From: Bombyx mori
Taxonomy: Eukaryota > Arthropoda > Insecta > Lepidoptera > Bombycidae
Assembly: GCF_030269925.1 (NCBI RefSeq)
Contig: NC_085116.1
Span: forward strand, 5,890,001-5,954,000
DNA length: 64,000 bases
Direction of reading: 5' to 3'
The notes below the pieces were generated by a model, which saw only the letters and a list, made by a program, of their open reading frames with translations, did not search any database and was not told the DNA's origin. The position numbers were made by a program, and so were the translations under genes. Positions 33,272-45,500 of this stretch are shown here, piece after piece (positions within the stretch are counted from its first letter, which is position 1; every line of letters starts with the position of its first letter).

Positions 33272-33616
33272 TTGTATTCCTATTTCGTTTTAATGGTTCC
33301 GTTAATTATGTATAAATTAATAAGTTTTTTTATAATACTATCGGTGTACTTTTGTTGCCCAATGTCTAAATCAAAGCTTAGGGCCGATATAGTTTGGAAC
33401 GTACTAACCCATTTTGCTAACAGGATAATTGGAAAGATAAGAAGAAAAATTTTGGTCGCACTACTGTTTCGGCCCAAGAATAGAAAAGCCGAGGTGAACA
33501 GATATTTATTGGCCACCCTGGAGCATGTAAATATGAACGATACATATCGTGTTAGACAAATAATACTATTGAATGCCTTTCCATATTCACTCGCCTTTTC
33601 GCCCTCTCAGAACTGA
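33272..33616 (+). CDS. Uncharacterised open frame, doubtful
   Basis: A 114-codon frame with a hydrophobic start (LISFFIILSVYFC) and then a basic segment with IGKIRRKILVALLFRPKNRK. It has no family that I recognise, no splice sites that stand out and no nearby partner exon. It is listed because it is the longest isolated frame in this region; chance is the likelier explanation. Confidence 0.15.
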   Translation: MYSYFVLMVPLIMYKLISFFIILSVYFCCPMSKSKLRADIVWNVLTHFANRIIGKIRRKILVALLFRPKNRKAEVNRYLLATLEHVNMNDTYRVRQIILLNAFPYSLAFSPSQN

Positions 33617-33894
33617 AGTTTAATGAAAGACGTTAAAACTTCTGAAACATCACATTTCCCTTCTGTCATAAACTTTCTCAATACCACTTTTATTAAAACA
33701 ACGTTCAACAACAAAGCCCCCTCGTCGGAAAACCGATAAAATCAATCTCCGCCAAAATTCAGCATCACGCTTTCAATTCGAAATTTCTGAAGCGATTTAC
33801 TGTTACGCGACAAAACAAACCCCCCCCTAACATTGTTACCACAACAAGTATCGTAAATCATTGTCAAACGGAAAGTTTTAATTAATTCGCAGAC

Positions 33895-34045
33895 TCGCAG
33901 ACGAACTAGCTAGACCGAGGTTCGCAGTTGCGTCTGCGGTGCCATTGAACCGTGGCACCCTGCCCGGTACCGGAGCCAAGCCCAGACAAAGCCGTGACAC
34001 CATAACTCTCGGCTGCAGCATGCCAAACGGCTATTGTCGACTTAC
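33895..34045. other. GC-rich patch, unexplained
   Basis: A GC-rich stretch (gcggtgccattgaaccgtgg, cctgcccggtaccggagcc) stands out from AT-rich surroundings. Frames are open on both strands, but neither has a recognisable domain. It could be a first exon or promoter of an unplaced gene. Confidence 0.3.
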
Positions 34046-34080
34046 GCCACGCAAACGATTTAATGTTCTTGTTGCTACAA

Positions 34081-34284
34081 CTCCGAGCCTTGTATTTTTT
34101 TTTGGATTCAATATCTATGACTATAGCAAATGTCCACAAAGCTTCCTTATATATTTATTTTACGAACTAGACGGTAGTGCTTTCACTCCGAGCCTTGTAA
34201 TTTTTCTGGATTCAATATCTATGACTATAGCATATTATTATGGCCACAGAGCTTCTTTTTAAATTTATTTTACAAACTAGACGA
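34081..34284 (+). repeat. Tandem direct duplication, about 104 bp
   Basis: Two units start at 34081 and 34185 with ctccgagccttgta and share ggattcaatatctatgacta, tagca, and ttattttac(g/a)aactagacg. Unit ends are near 34184 and 34284. Differences between units show that the duplication is not recent. Confidence 0.85.
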
Positions 34285-35384
34285 TATATTTCGTTTTAAG
34301 GCGATTAAATCAAGATACATGTAGCTAGTTGTTAGCTATTGTTGAATGGTTACCAGAACTCACAAATATCACCACATGAATATTCAGACACGAGATCAAA
34401 TATTCAATATTATTAACATATAAAGGGTGTCCTACCATCCAAACTAGAAAGTATAATTGCTTTGCGAACCCTAAGTTTTTTTTTACTTTATTAATAGTAA
34501 CGGCATAACGATACGTAGTTAAATATGTATTGGTGTCATGGTGGTGTCATACAGTCATAGTTGTGGTTAGTGTATGTTATTGTACTGGACACAGAAGATC
34601 TTACTGGAATTCTTTCACTTTTAAATGAGATTGGCACATACAACAATGATGTTGTCGGGTATTTTTACTTCCCTATTATCGGTCCGTAGAAACCCTATCT
34701 AAATTCTTAAATTCATATCTTGTATACCTACTAGTTACGGACAATTTTATGAGCTCACACTAATTAGAAATGTCTTCTTAATTGATTGCTGTTTGAGATT
34801 GACTTCCAATTCGACTTGCGTAATGGACAAATAGTTACCGATGCCTTTAAACATGACAACAAGAATACCGCAGCTTACCTTGGAACGTTAGGGGAAAGAC
34901 TCAGATATGTTACTACTTCTTCTTACTACTTCTACACATGTCTGTGATCGTAGAAACAGGGTAGTAAAACAAGTAGGACTTGGCTTGTCAAGGTTAACTG
35001 AGGAAGCCCACATGTGGAGTTACAGCCAACTAGCTGACGATTTGTTTGAAAGTTTATTATAGTATCCATGCAATTCAAATAGATTTAATATGCGAAGTAA
35101 GAAATTGTTCACTTTTGTCGGTTGTAATAGTTTTACACGGCAAATAAACTTTTTATCGTTGTATGTAACTACTGTGTTTTCGATCTATTAAACCTGTTTA
35201 CGGAAGTTAAAGGAATTTCCACCTGTGCGACCGCAGACGGTAGTCCTAACCACAAATACTAACCGTCTGGTTTCTGCAGTTCCAAATACACCTATATTAT
35301 GTATGAATTCTAGTTGAGTCATAAATATACAATATTATATATCAGTGTTCTTATTTCGAGTTTATTAAGCGAGTTTGCATACGT
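34285..35384. other. Non-coding stretch
   Basis: Nothing supported. A single gggtgtcctaccatccaaac at about 34425 recalls the ends of the element at 40822, but no partner end was found. Confidence 0.4.
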
Positions 35385-35480
35385 TTGCCGTTATGGGCGC
35401 TGTTCTAACTTCATACAAATTTGAGTTAACTTTTACGCTATCGAGAACGTTAAAAAACTCGCACTAAGCACACAGGACAA
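35385..35480 (-). repeat. Solo arm of the inverted-arm element
   Basis: ggcgctgttctaacttcata, acttttacgctatcgagaac and cgcactaagcacac match the right arm of 18076-18485. No left arm was found nearby. Confidence 0.8.
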
Positions 35481-35570
35481 ATCAAAACCGTTTACTCATT
35501 TCGTTAGTTGCTTAGAATAAGCTAATAAATAATTAGTTTTTGTTATTATTATTTTCTATTATTATTAGTA

Positions 35571-35990
35571 GTCATCGTGGCCTAAGGGATGAGACGTCCG
35601 ATGCATTCGTATCTAGCGATGCACAACTATTCGAATCCCGCTGGCGGGTACCAATTTTTTTATTGAGATACGTACTTAACAAATGTTCACGATTGACTTC
35701 CACGGTAAAAGAATAACATCGTGTAATAAAAATGAAATCCTCAACATTATAATTTGCGTAATTACTGGTGGTAGGACTTGTGAGTCCGCACGGGTAGGTA
35801 CCAACCACCCTGCCTATTTCTGCCGTGAAGCAGTAAGGGTGGGGCAGTTGTTGTACTATAAAACTGATACATAAGGTTGGTGACGGCAATTCCGTTGCTA
35901 ATGTCTACGGGCTCCGGTAATCGCTTCACACCAACTGGGCCATGTACTCGTCCAACCATCTAAGCAATAAATAAATAAATAAAAAGTTTT
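35571..35990 (+). repeat. Bm1 SINE, full length but diverged
   Basis: The head gtcatcgtggcctaagggat and box B attcgaatccc are mutated. The body has deletions (ggtaggacttgtgagtccg; the gcgtttcggtttgaag block is missing). The tail is caataaataaataaataaa. An older, full-length copy. Confidence 0.92.
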
Positions 35991-36480
35991 TATTATTATT
36001 TTTATTTTAATAAAACATTTCTCATGAAACTGCTGGTAGTTATTAACTTACGTAAACCGGCTTTGTAAAAACGAAACTAAAGTCGACTAAAAATAGACCG
36101 TGCAAAATGAAATTATAACTCAATATCGCTCTGCAACTTTAACGAGCCATTAACCGACGTGCATCATTCTCAAGCTTTATGAACCCGTTTTACAAACAAA
36201 TTTTACATGCTCCTGACCCGAATACTTATAATGTTATGACTGCCTCGTATAAATCAGTCATACAAGCGATTCTTCGTATCGTTAATATTGTAGCCAAATC
36301 GAATGTGTACGGATGTTGTTTTACTAAGAGCATCAAATTATTAATATCAAGATCGTATGTAATTTTTATGGTGGTGACGAGTTTAATATTTAGTTTAAGT
36401 GATCAGCACTCATAGACCACTCTGTGACAGGCGATGACCATAGATAGACTCACCATAGACTTAGGAGCTCATAGACTTTT

Positions 36481-36725
36481 ACTGGTGGTAGGACCTCTTG
36501 TGATTTCGCACGGGTAGGTACCACCATCTCCCTATTTCTGCCGTGAAGCAGTAATGCGTTTCGGTTTAAAGGGTAGGGCAGCCGTTGTAACTATACTTGA
36601 GACCTTAGAGCTTATATCTCAAGGGGGGTGGCGCATTTACGTTGTACATGTCTATGGGCTCCAGTAACCACTTAACACCAGGTGAGCTGTAAGTTCGTCC
36701 ATCCATCTAAGCAATAAAAAAAACT
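36481..36725 (+). repeat. Bm1 SINE, headless
   Basis: Starts actggtggtaggacctcttg after agactttt and ends gcaataaaaaaaac. Confidence 0.95.
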
Positions 36726-37987
36726 CACACACGGTGTGAGTGTCGTCTGTTGGCCGCATTGATCGCAATGCTGATGCCTTTGGTATTTTACTAAAAAAAC
36801 AAATACCAACAATGATGTGATTGATATATTGTATAACATTACTATAATTCTCTCTATGTCTCACACCCACTCACGTTTTTGCAAATTTTAGCAGTGCGAT
36901 ATAAAATTTATCAACAGTTTAATTCACATTCAAGAAAAAAATACAAACGGTCTTCTTTACTTTTAAATTTAACTTCGTTAACTACAAGTTTCAAGTTTAA
37001 TTTTTATAATCGAACATGTATCAAAGTAGCTTGGGTTAATGTTTAACTCACAGACACAAAGTTTCTCGCAGGATCTTCTCAAACCCTCTCTCAGGCTGAG
37101 TGAGGCCACTAACTACAGTGAAGCCAGAATAGGACAGCGAGGCTACTGACAGGTAGGAGATACAAGGGTTAAGGATGTTTGGCTGTAATTTGTAGACATC
37201 AAAATGCCACATTTATAGATTCAGATTTGACTACGTCTACCAGACCTTAGCATCGGCTGATGGGATAGGAAAATGTAATAAGCATTTTCTTAATAAAGCT
37301 TTTGGGAAAAATTGGATAATTCATATTTTTTACTTTAAGTGTTAAACAGGTCTATGCACCTAGATTAGTATTGGTAGCATGTTGGTAGTAAATAGGTATT
37401 GAGGTCTCTAAAACGAGACACTAATGAAAAATAACTTTAAGATGAAATTCAGTAAACTCAAGACGTTCCTTAAGCCACTGCCGAGCTGACACAAGAATCA
37501 ATTGCATCGTTATAAGTTTCATTCAAGTTTGCAGCTAACTTAATCAAAACTTGATCTGAATTAATATAGAACGAAAGCTGTTACGAACTTTCGCTCTAAG
37601 TTTGTTCAGTATTGACTCATAATTGTCGTTTTTTTTCTAAGTGCAAGTTTTACGTACGTCAAATAGGCCCTTTAGATAGGATATACAATTCTGCGCAATA
37701 ACGTCAATAGTGATTATCATTGTTTCGTAATGATTAATAACAGGTCTGCAGTAAATTGGTGATATAAAGGATCCGACAGCTACATCGCGAATCGACCCTC
37801 GTTCGTCTATTTCTGTGTCAAACACAATCAGTCCAGTTGCGCTATGATCACTTTCCTAGAATTTCCTTTGGTTTTTGGTAATCGTCAGTGACCACGAAAA
37901 CTGTGAACTATTGAAAAATTTGGAAATAATAGAATGACAGTAAAAAATCGTATCTTCCAAGTATGGGGGTAAAGGTTTTTTTTTGTT
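36726..37987. other. Non-coding stretch
   Basis: No supported gene. A minus frame at 37637-37825 is discussed under rejected items. Confidence 0.45.
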
Positions 37988-38380
37988 TCAGAAGTTACTG
38001 GTGGCCCGGAGGCCTTTCCAGTTTTACCAGGGCAGGTGGGCGAGCAAAGGCTCAGCCAGGAGAGGTGGGATTTGCTAACAGCTACCAGAGCGCCTCCAAA
38101 GGAGACCTAACGACTCAAGAGTAGCTGTTTAGCGAATGAAGTTACTACCGGATCGGAATTGCGACCCGCTGAGCAGATCAGGCGAGATACTCAGCGGGCT
38201 GATGTTTAAGTTAGGATGCACGTCGAACTCTTTGCTGAGTTCGACGAGTACGGTTACCAGGGTCCCTACTCCTAGTATTACAACTAAAGGTGTCTAATGC
38301 AAGGGAAATTGGATCTGATGGATCCGTAAGGACGTATCGGTGACGGTGACTGGCGGGTAAAGGTAAGTAGCATCATCTTG
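37988..38380 (+). repeat. Dispersed repeat family D, long copy
   Basis: From gttactggtggcccggaggc through gcgagcaaaggctcagccag, tttgctaacagctaccagag and cgcctccaaaggagacctaa, then the core shared with family E (taccggatcggaattgcgac, then gcgagatactcagcggg). The 3' part has tacggttaccagggtcccta and ggatccgtaaggacgtatcg. The copy at 46963-47340 has the same order, so the full family is about 370-390 bases. Confidence 0.8.
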
Positions 38381-39437
38381 TATACGGGACAAGTTGAAAT
38401 AGTGTCTACCCGTAAACAGCATTGTTGGAAGTCTCACCCAAATAGCGCTAGTGTTCGAAGTGGAAAGGATATGAATATAGCAGTTTTAAACAGAGTGAAG
38501 TGGGCTGGATTGAAGTGAGGTAGTTTATTGCGCTGTTTTTTAAATCTTCACTTGCTACTATGGCGCGACCTTAATTGGCTCTCTTTCAGCAGACACTTCT
38601 TAACACACTGAGATGGTTCGTTCTCCTTGATTAAAGTGAGATTTTCTATCGTTTTTTGGCCGACTTTCACATTACATAAAGTGTATTAATAAAACGAATT
38701 TATTATACCAACCTTTTCATAGAACTTTTATCGCAAAAACCCACAATTATTTAAATTAAATAAAGGTGTGAAAAAAACTGACAGATTAATGTGGTTAATT
38801 TTTATTTTTTAAGTAACAACGTAAACTAAAACACTGAGGAATCTCATTTTACTATTCCTAGTTATAATTAGTAAGCCTGTACAGCTAACTTGTAAATAAT
38901 AATTTTCTCAAAATAGTTAACTGATGTATCTCAACTCGTTCATTTAAATACTAAAATAACTTAATTTCATCTTAAGCATTTTCTTTGAATTCAAAATACT
39001 GTTCACATACAAAAGGCTTACAATTCAAATCTATCGATCAATAGCCAAGGGCAAAATCAGTACAAGATTTTTATTTCCTATTTCAGTTCACCAAATATCT
39101 TAAAATTATGTGTTCGAAACATAGCAACCCTATTTTCCTCGCCGCGGCGGAGGCGGGGGAGAGGCGTGGAGTGACAAAATAAAACGACGTGCATCGACGA
39201 AAAAGCGCAATCATTGTCGGTCCCGTAAAACTGTATTAACTTTGATCCGATTAATAAACCAGCTTTAAATACAGTCCACTTTTATTCGTATAAGCCTTGC
39301 ACCCAACATCTCATCGCAACGGCGCCAACATTATGTTTAAACGTTTTTAATTGTATGTAACAAAAATCATTTAAATTTTATATTTACAGCCTTACAATTT
39401 ATTTAAATAATCAAACAAAATACAGGTCTTGAAAATT
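38381..39437. other. Non-coding stretch downstream of the phosphatase gene
   Basis: Mostly AT-rich. A CpG-rich patch (cctcgccgcggcggaggcgg, 39137-39175) stands out; its role is unknown. Confidence 0.4.
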
Positions 39438-39443
39438 TTTATT
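39438..39443 (-). terminator. Polyadenylation signal, phosphatase gene
   Basis: AATAAA on the minus strand, about 100 bases after the stop codon at 39546-39548; the first canonical signal after the last exon. Confidence 0.5.
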
Positions 39444-39545
39444 GGTTCCTTCGACTTCTCCAATTCATTCAACGTTTTAATATTTTTGAGATTTGATTAA
39501 GCAGTTGCGTTGTTTTTTTTAAAGCATTTTCCTTTTCGTCACGGT

Positions 39546-42500
39546 CTATAGATCGTCCTTCTTCAAACTGCACATGTCGGTGTAATCGCATTCGTAAATC
39601 GATTTATGAAAATATTCCTTTAGCGTTTTTAATGGACAAAGCTCTTTTTCGCACATCGGCAGTTTGACGACGCGCTCTTGATGCAACGCAAGCACGTAGT
39701 CTACACCTTTACATCTGAAAAAAAGAGATTTAATTTCAATACTTGCGGCTCCATAGTCTCAAATATAGAGTTTAATATCATTAAAACAAAGTTCGGAAAT
39801 TATTACCTAAGATTTTCAAAAAAACAGTCTATTAGAGATAGTCACCTGTATTGCAGTATTACGTTCCATACAGTAACTGTTAAAGGCATTTAAAAAAAAA
39901 ACCTTAAAAGAGACTGCTTGTAGGGCGTCTCGACAGCCTGTAAGGATATATAACACCAGCCTACTTATTTCTATGTTTTTTTTTCCGTAATTATTATCTG
40001 GAAGCCTAATTCCAGCTACGCCGTGAGTTCACGGGCTCAACCTGAGAGAATTTGCTAACACTAGTCCTAGCAAGAGCAGTGCTTCACCGAATCTACCACC
40101 GGATCGGAATCGCGACCCACTAAGAAGATCCGGCGAGAAACTCATTGGGCTGTGTCTATGGGTTAGTTCGCTTGTCGAACTCTCAGCAAAGATTTTTTTT
40201 TTCTATACATGCTTAAACCATTTGTAATTTTTCAAAACAACCGCTACGGACAGTTTAGACTTGGACCTATAAGACAGCTGTTTAAATTTCTATGAGCCGT
40301 ATTAGCTTCACTCTAGATGCTTCCGTGTTACTTAAGTGTTAGCACAGACCTGTACAAAACCAGCGCTAGATTAGCTCCGAAACAATCGATGTCAGAAGCC
40401 CTCCAAGTTCTGTCCGGTACGTTTTTGTCGCCTCTCAAGTGCGAACGTGGCTTGAAAAGTTCCAAATGCGTTAATATTTTTAATATCGTTCCGGAATGTG
40501 TGAACAGGAATGAAGCGCTGGGACCCCCTTTTGAACTGTAAAATTGTATTTTTAATGTCATTTTGAAGTAATTAAAAAAAATATAAATGGCAATACCAAT
40601 GACAAACGATTAGATCTATTTAGAATTTTTTGAGCGTCAGGATGATCTTCATCGAAAAGTGCAAGTAAGAGATAGTAGGCTGTCTCTTACTTATAAATCA
40701 GAAGAAGAAGAACAACAACAACAAGTCATTATATTATTTCCACGTTCCGAATACTATAACATTTTTATTTACCACAAAAACTACCGTATTAAGCCATAAA
40801 AGTAGTTTTAATTATCATATACAGGGTGTCACAGAACTCAACGTCAAGCCGAAACGGGGTGACAGGATTGATTGTAACCATGATGAGTAAAATCAGAAAA
40901 AAAATCTATCCCATGCAGTTTGGAAATTAAGGGCATTTAAGAAAAACCTAGAAATTTGGTCAAACTGTAACCATTTTTCGGTTATTGTGGTTAATTTTTA
41001 TTATTTTTATTCATTTAAACTTTGGAACCGTAACCCTAAATAGTATTTCTAGAACCACAGTCAAAAATAAAGACACAACTGCCCCCAAGTTTTCTAGAAT
41101 TAAGACTATTTGTTGAACTATGAATCTGAAATTTTCAAAATTGACGTTGAGTTCTGGGACACCCTGTACAACTACTTCGTCAGAAATAATATAATGACTT
41201 GTTGTTGCGTTTGTTAAATATATGTCGGAGACCGTCATTAGTTTGGCAGCAAAACGAAACGCGGCACGATTTCCGAGAGGAGACATCACGATCGCGATGT
41301 CATCGGAACTCGGCTAACTTCGTGCTACGACAGACCCTAAACGATGGAGGCGCGCATAGACGATTGATTTTACACTGACCAACCAGCCTTCTTTAAGAGC
41401 GGTGCCTCCGTTCTAATAACTGTCAGTCGTTTTCTAATGTCAAGATTTCTAAATTGTTCTAAGACAACAAAACATATTTCTCTTAACTCTATCCTATTCG
41501 ACCCTATGATGTCTGACGATGCTATTAATAGTCCGACATATACATATTACTATGTCGCATCCGGACACGACAAACGAAGCAAAAGCGTGCCACCTAGTGC
41601 ATGCGAGCCACAATGTTGCCGATATCTGCAGTCATCGCTCGATTGGAATCGAAACAAATTCGTTGCTTGCATAGATAATACACTTAATATTTAAGTTACC
41701 TGACTTAGGAAGGATCCTCCAAAAAGTCTGAATATAATATATAAAAGATTAGGCTGTATGGTATGACACCTTTGCCTTTCTAATTGAAAAAATAAAACTA
41801 CTATTAAGTAAAAGTGAAGACGTCTCGGAACTGTCATCATTTCGTGCTGTGTAAGTAATCTATTTGCAAGATTACCCACTATACGCGAAAAAGTCAAATA
41901 AAAAATGAAGATATTGGCCTATTCTGCGACACATGTATATACATGTGGGGTTTTCTGTTCAGGTTGGGCCAGTGAAACGGTTGATGACTTCACACAACTT
42001 GATTTTTATTACGTCTTTCTTCATCTATGTAACTACAATTTATACGTCTTACGTCTTCAGAGTTACACCGCGTCTGTCTGCCGTCGCGTCCGTTAACTAC
42101 CCCCCTCTCACTTAAAAAATAAACCTATGCGTTCCGCATTTATTCGCCGTCTTTCTTACTTCTTAACACGACATCTCCTATCCCTCTCACTCAGAAAGAT
42201 CAACTGTATTGTAACGTTTTCTTGAAACTGTTTCACTATAGGAGCCGCACCAATTCACAAGTCCACTGAATACTCACCTAAAATTCTCAAACATATTCTT
42301 GATGGAGACGCAAGCCTGGCGGTACGTCAAATCGTGACCGTATCCGTCCATCCAATAATATTTCAAATCCTGATAATATTCCATTGTCTGAAACAAAAAA
42401 TAAACACATTTATGTCTTGCAAAATGTTGCATTTTCCCGGTATTTCGAGTGGCTTTGATCACGTAAAATCACGAACACGCTCTCGTATTTATTAGCAGAT

Positions 42501-45500
42501 ACTATACCCAGCGTCGTCCAGGTGATTTCATAAAAATATAGAATACCTATATTCATTGAAGATAGATTTTAATATTTTTTATATTAGTATACAAATATAA
42601 TTTCGAAGATTTCAATACGGTCTAGATAATTGACACTGATAGACTTGTAATAAATACGGCTGTTAACGACAATTATATTGACTTCATTGAGAGCACTGAT
42701 AGTGAATCGGAAGGAATTGAGAATTTATAATTGTTTTGTCAGATGTTTCACTTTTCAAAATAAATAAATCATTACGTAAACATACATGTTTTTATTTTAT
42801 TTTACTATAATCTAAGGTAAGCACTAAAAGAAAAAAAAATGTTTTATAAAATAATAAATAAAAAGAATAATCAAAATAAGTAACTCGCAATCATTGTTTT
42901 AACAGATCCTAATAGATACCGGACCATTAGTATTTCGTGCGAAAGGGACAATGCTCTACAAAGCCGAAATTAGTCGAATATCTCTTTATAGAAATCAATG
43001 TGCATTATTTATTGCCCAGTACTATACGTCAGTTCTGTCAGCACAAACAGTACTTGACCCAAATATTATATAAAGGATCAAATCATCATAGTCGGTTAGG
43101 CAGGATGGCAGAGCAGTCGTGGTCATGTGAAAACCTTGTTTATTAAAGCTTTGACAGCTGTTCTCCGTAATGAGGCTACAACGGCCTTGGTGGCTAAAAT
43201 CCCCCCCTAAAAATGTTGGTGCAGAAGGCTACGGGAAACCACTGCACTATATTCCCAAAATAAGAAGAATACGAAAAAAAGAATCAAACACGTAACGCAT
43301 ATTTAAAAAAAAATCCTAAGTGATTTTACAAGGAATTTGTTGAGTAGTGCGATCCTAGTCGAACGGGTGACTAATGATTTCATGAATCGAGGTTATCCTT
43401 GGTTTTAAAACAAACCAGTCCATAGACATCACTACGTAAATGCCGTCGCTCAGTTTGAGACGTGAGTTGGAAGTCTCAAAACGGCTCTCCCTTAAGCTAT
43501 AATAAAAAACGCGAAAAAGTCACACGCGGTCATCTAACCCCAAACTAGGATTCCCGACACTATGGCAACTAGATACTGGTATACATACATATAAATACAT
43601 ACACAGCAAAAAAATCTGTTCATCACACGAATGTTTGCCTGAATGTCATGTATCTGAAACACATGACGGCTTTTCGATAATGGGCAGGACGGTAGTACCT
43701 CCGCATGCGGGCACATAATATTACTCCCTATCACGGGTAAATTCGATCGCAGTGGGCTGGTAAATTACACAGAACGAATCTGCCCAATCTCCTACGAATC
43801 TCTTAGTCGTCTAGGACGTGGACAGCCTAGACCTTGACCTTCAGTCGGGACTTGAGAATGATGCAGAAATAGGTAATATCTCATGAGGGCTTAACGATAC
43901 TCTAATAACAATCAAATTGGACGAAAGACGGGAACGTGGCACTGAACCAAATTGGAATAGGTAATCAATAAGTCGATAAGACAGAAGCCTCTATAGCTAG
44001 ACTTTCCGACCTCAAGATTTAGAAACCCGAGCATCGTTGTTGATAATACGGTCCGCTGCCACTTCTATTGCTTCAACGAGATCCGATGTTATGAAATTAA
44101 TGTTCAAGAATTCCGTTACATCATACATACAGCCGAAGCTAATAAATTACTTTCACTGACAAACCTGAACACTTTTGACATCAAAAGGGTAACACCAGGG
44201 CGATGTGAAATGTTTATTCCATGAAGTTTCAAAGCCGCAAGCTTTGTACATTAAGTTCACGTCATCTGGAACACACAGAAATCGTTAATTATAATGTTTG
44301 GTCATCACTATTGGATACATAAAACAGCAACTAGCTTGTAGACAATTAGGTTGCGTTGTTAATTTTTAATAATACGAGTGTAGGGTGTTCTTTCTCGAAG
44401 TCGAAAATTTGGAATAATTTACAGACTCAACGAAAACGGAAAACAATATTCAGATGCATTCATAAATACGAAACTGTGGTTTAATTCAGTTTATATTTTG
44501 TGAACATCTTTGTCGCCCGAGGTCATCGATTCCGCGCTTCGGCCACTGTTCAATTGTGTTACATTGCGTTATGTGCAAAAAAGCGGTATAAAATCGTTTT
44601 TTTTTTTTTTATCACAAATATTATATTTCACTCCTATTTTCACTTTCTGCAATGATTACCCATCATTCAAATGAGTGAGTGAGTTATGTGTTAATATACT
44701 CAAAATAACAAATAGCAAAGCAAGGTATGCTACATAAGAGCATATTTACGAACCCAAGCTCAATAAATTTTTTAGACCAAGCCTTTTCGTGACCGATTTA
44801 ATTGTGTCATTCATTTCTTTGCTAATCCCATAGAGTTTTTGTTCCGTGTATGTTAATGGATTCTTTTTTACTTGCTTTTGCCACTTGTCACAGTGTTTGT
44901 AAAACTGAAATAATGACAATTTTCTGTTGTAAATTTTATGGAAGAGTTAATAGTCTATCTCACAAATCCATAATATAAACAAGCTAATTTTAAATATAAA
45001 AATGTGAGCCGTCACGGGACGCCTGGCAGATGTGAAACATCGACATTATTTTGTAAAAGTAATATGCAGAAAAGAACAGATTGTGATAGGAACTAAATAT
45101 GTCATAATGATAAAATAAAATATTACGAAAAAATAATTTGTTTTCAAGTAAAACACAGGTATGTGTTCTGTAGTAATTAACACTGTATACACTACGGAGT
45201 ATACACTATAGGTATTCGAGTTCATTGCGCATGGCGTCGCCACGGCATGCGTCGCCACACCAGAAATCTGTTCTACGTGCGGCTATAGATGTTTCACATC
45301 AATAATAATTTATTTACATTTTAATACTAAACTTATGTAAAATTTACCCTTAAAACTGTGTCAACTTTGGCCGCCGGAGAGAATATTACATCTTGGGCCT
45401 CCTTCTTGTCGAAGAGCCCATTTGCAAAATATCTTGCGCTTTGTTGTGCTCTTTGTGTTGCCGTGTAGCGAAACTATAAGCGGAGACCAAATATTACATA

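Noticed and set aside
37637..37825. Minus frame with VAVGSFISPI, faintly like the GxxxGSPLSP block of Penelope-type polymerases
   Set aside because: Upstream sequence is closed and no other polymerase motif is present; the similarity is too short.
40328..40561. Stand-alone 77-codon minus gene
   Set aside because: Its core is exon 8 of the phosphatase, with matching splice phases.
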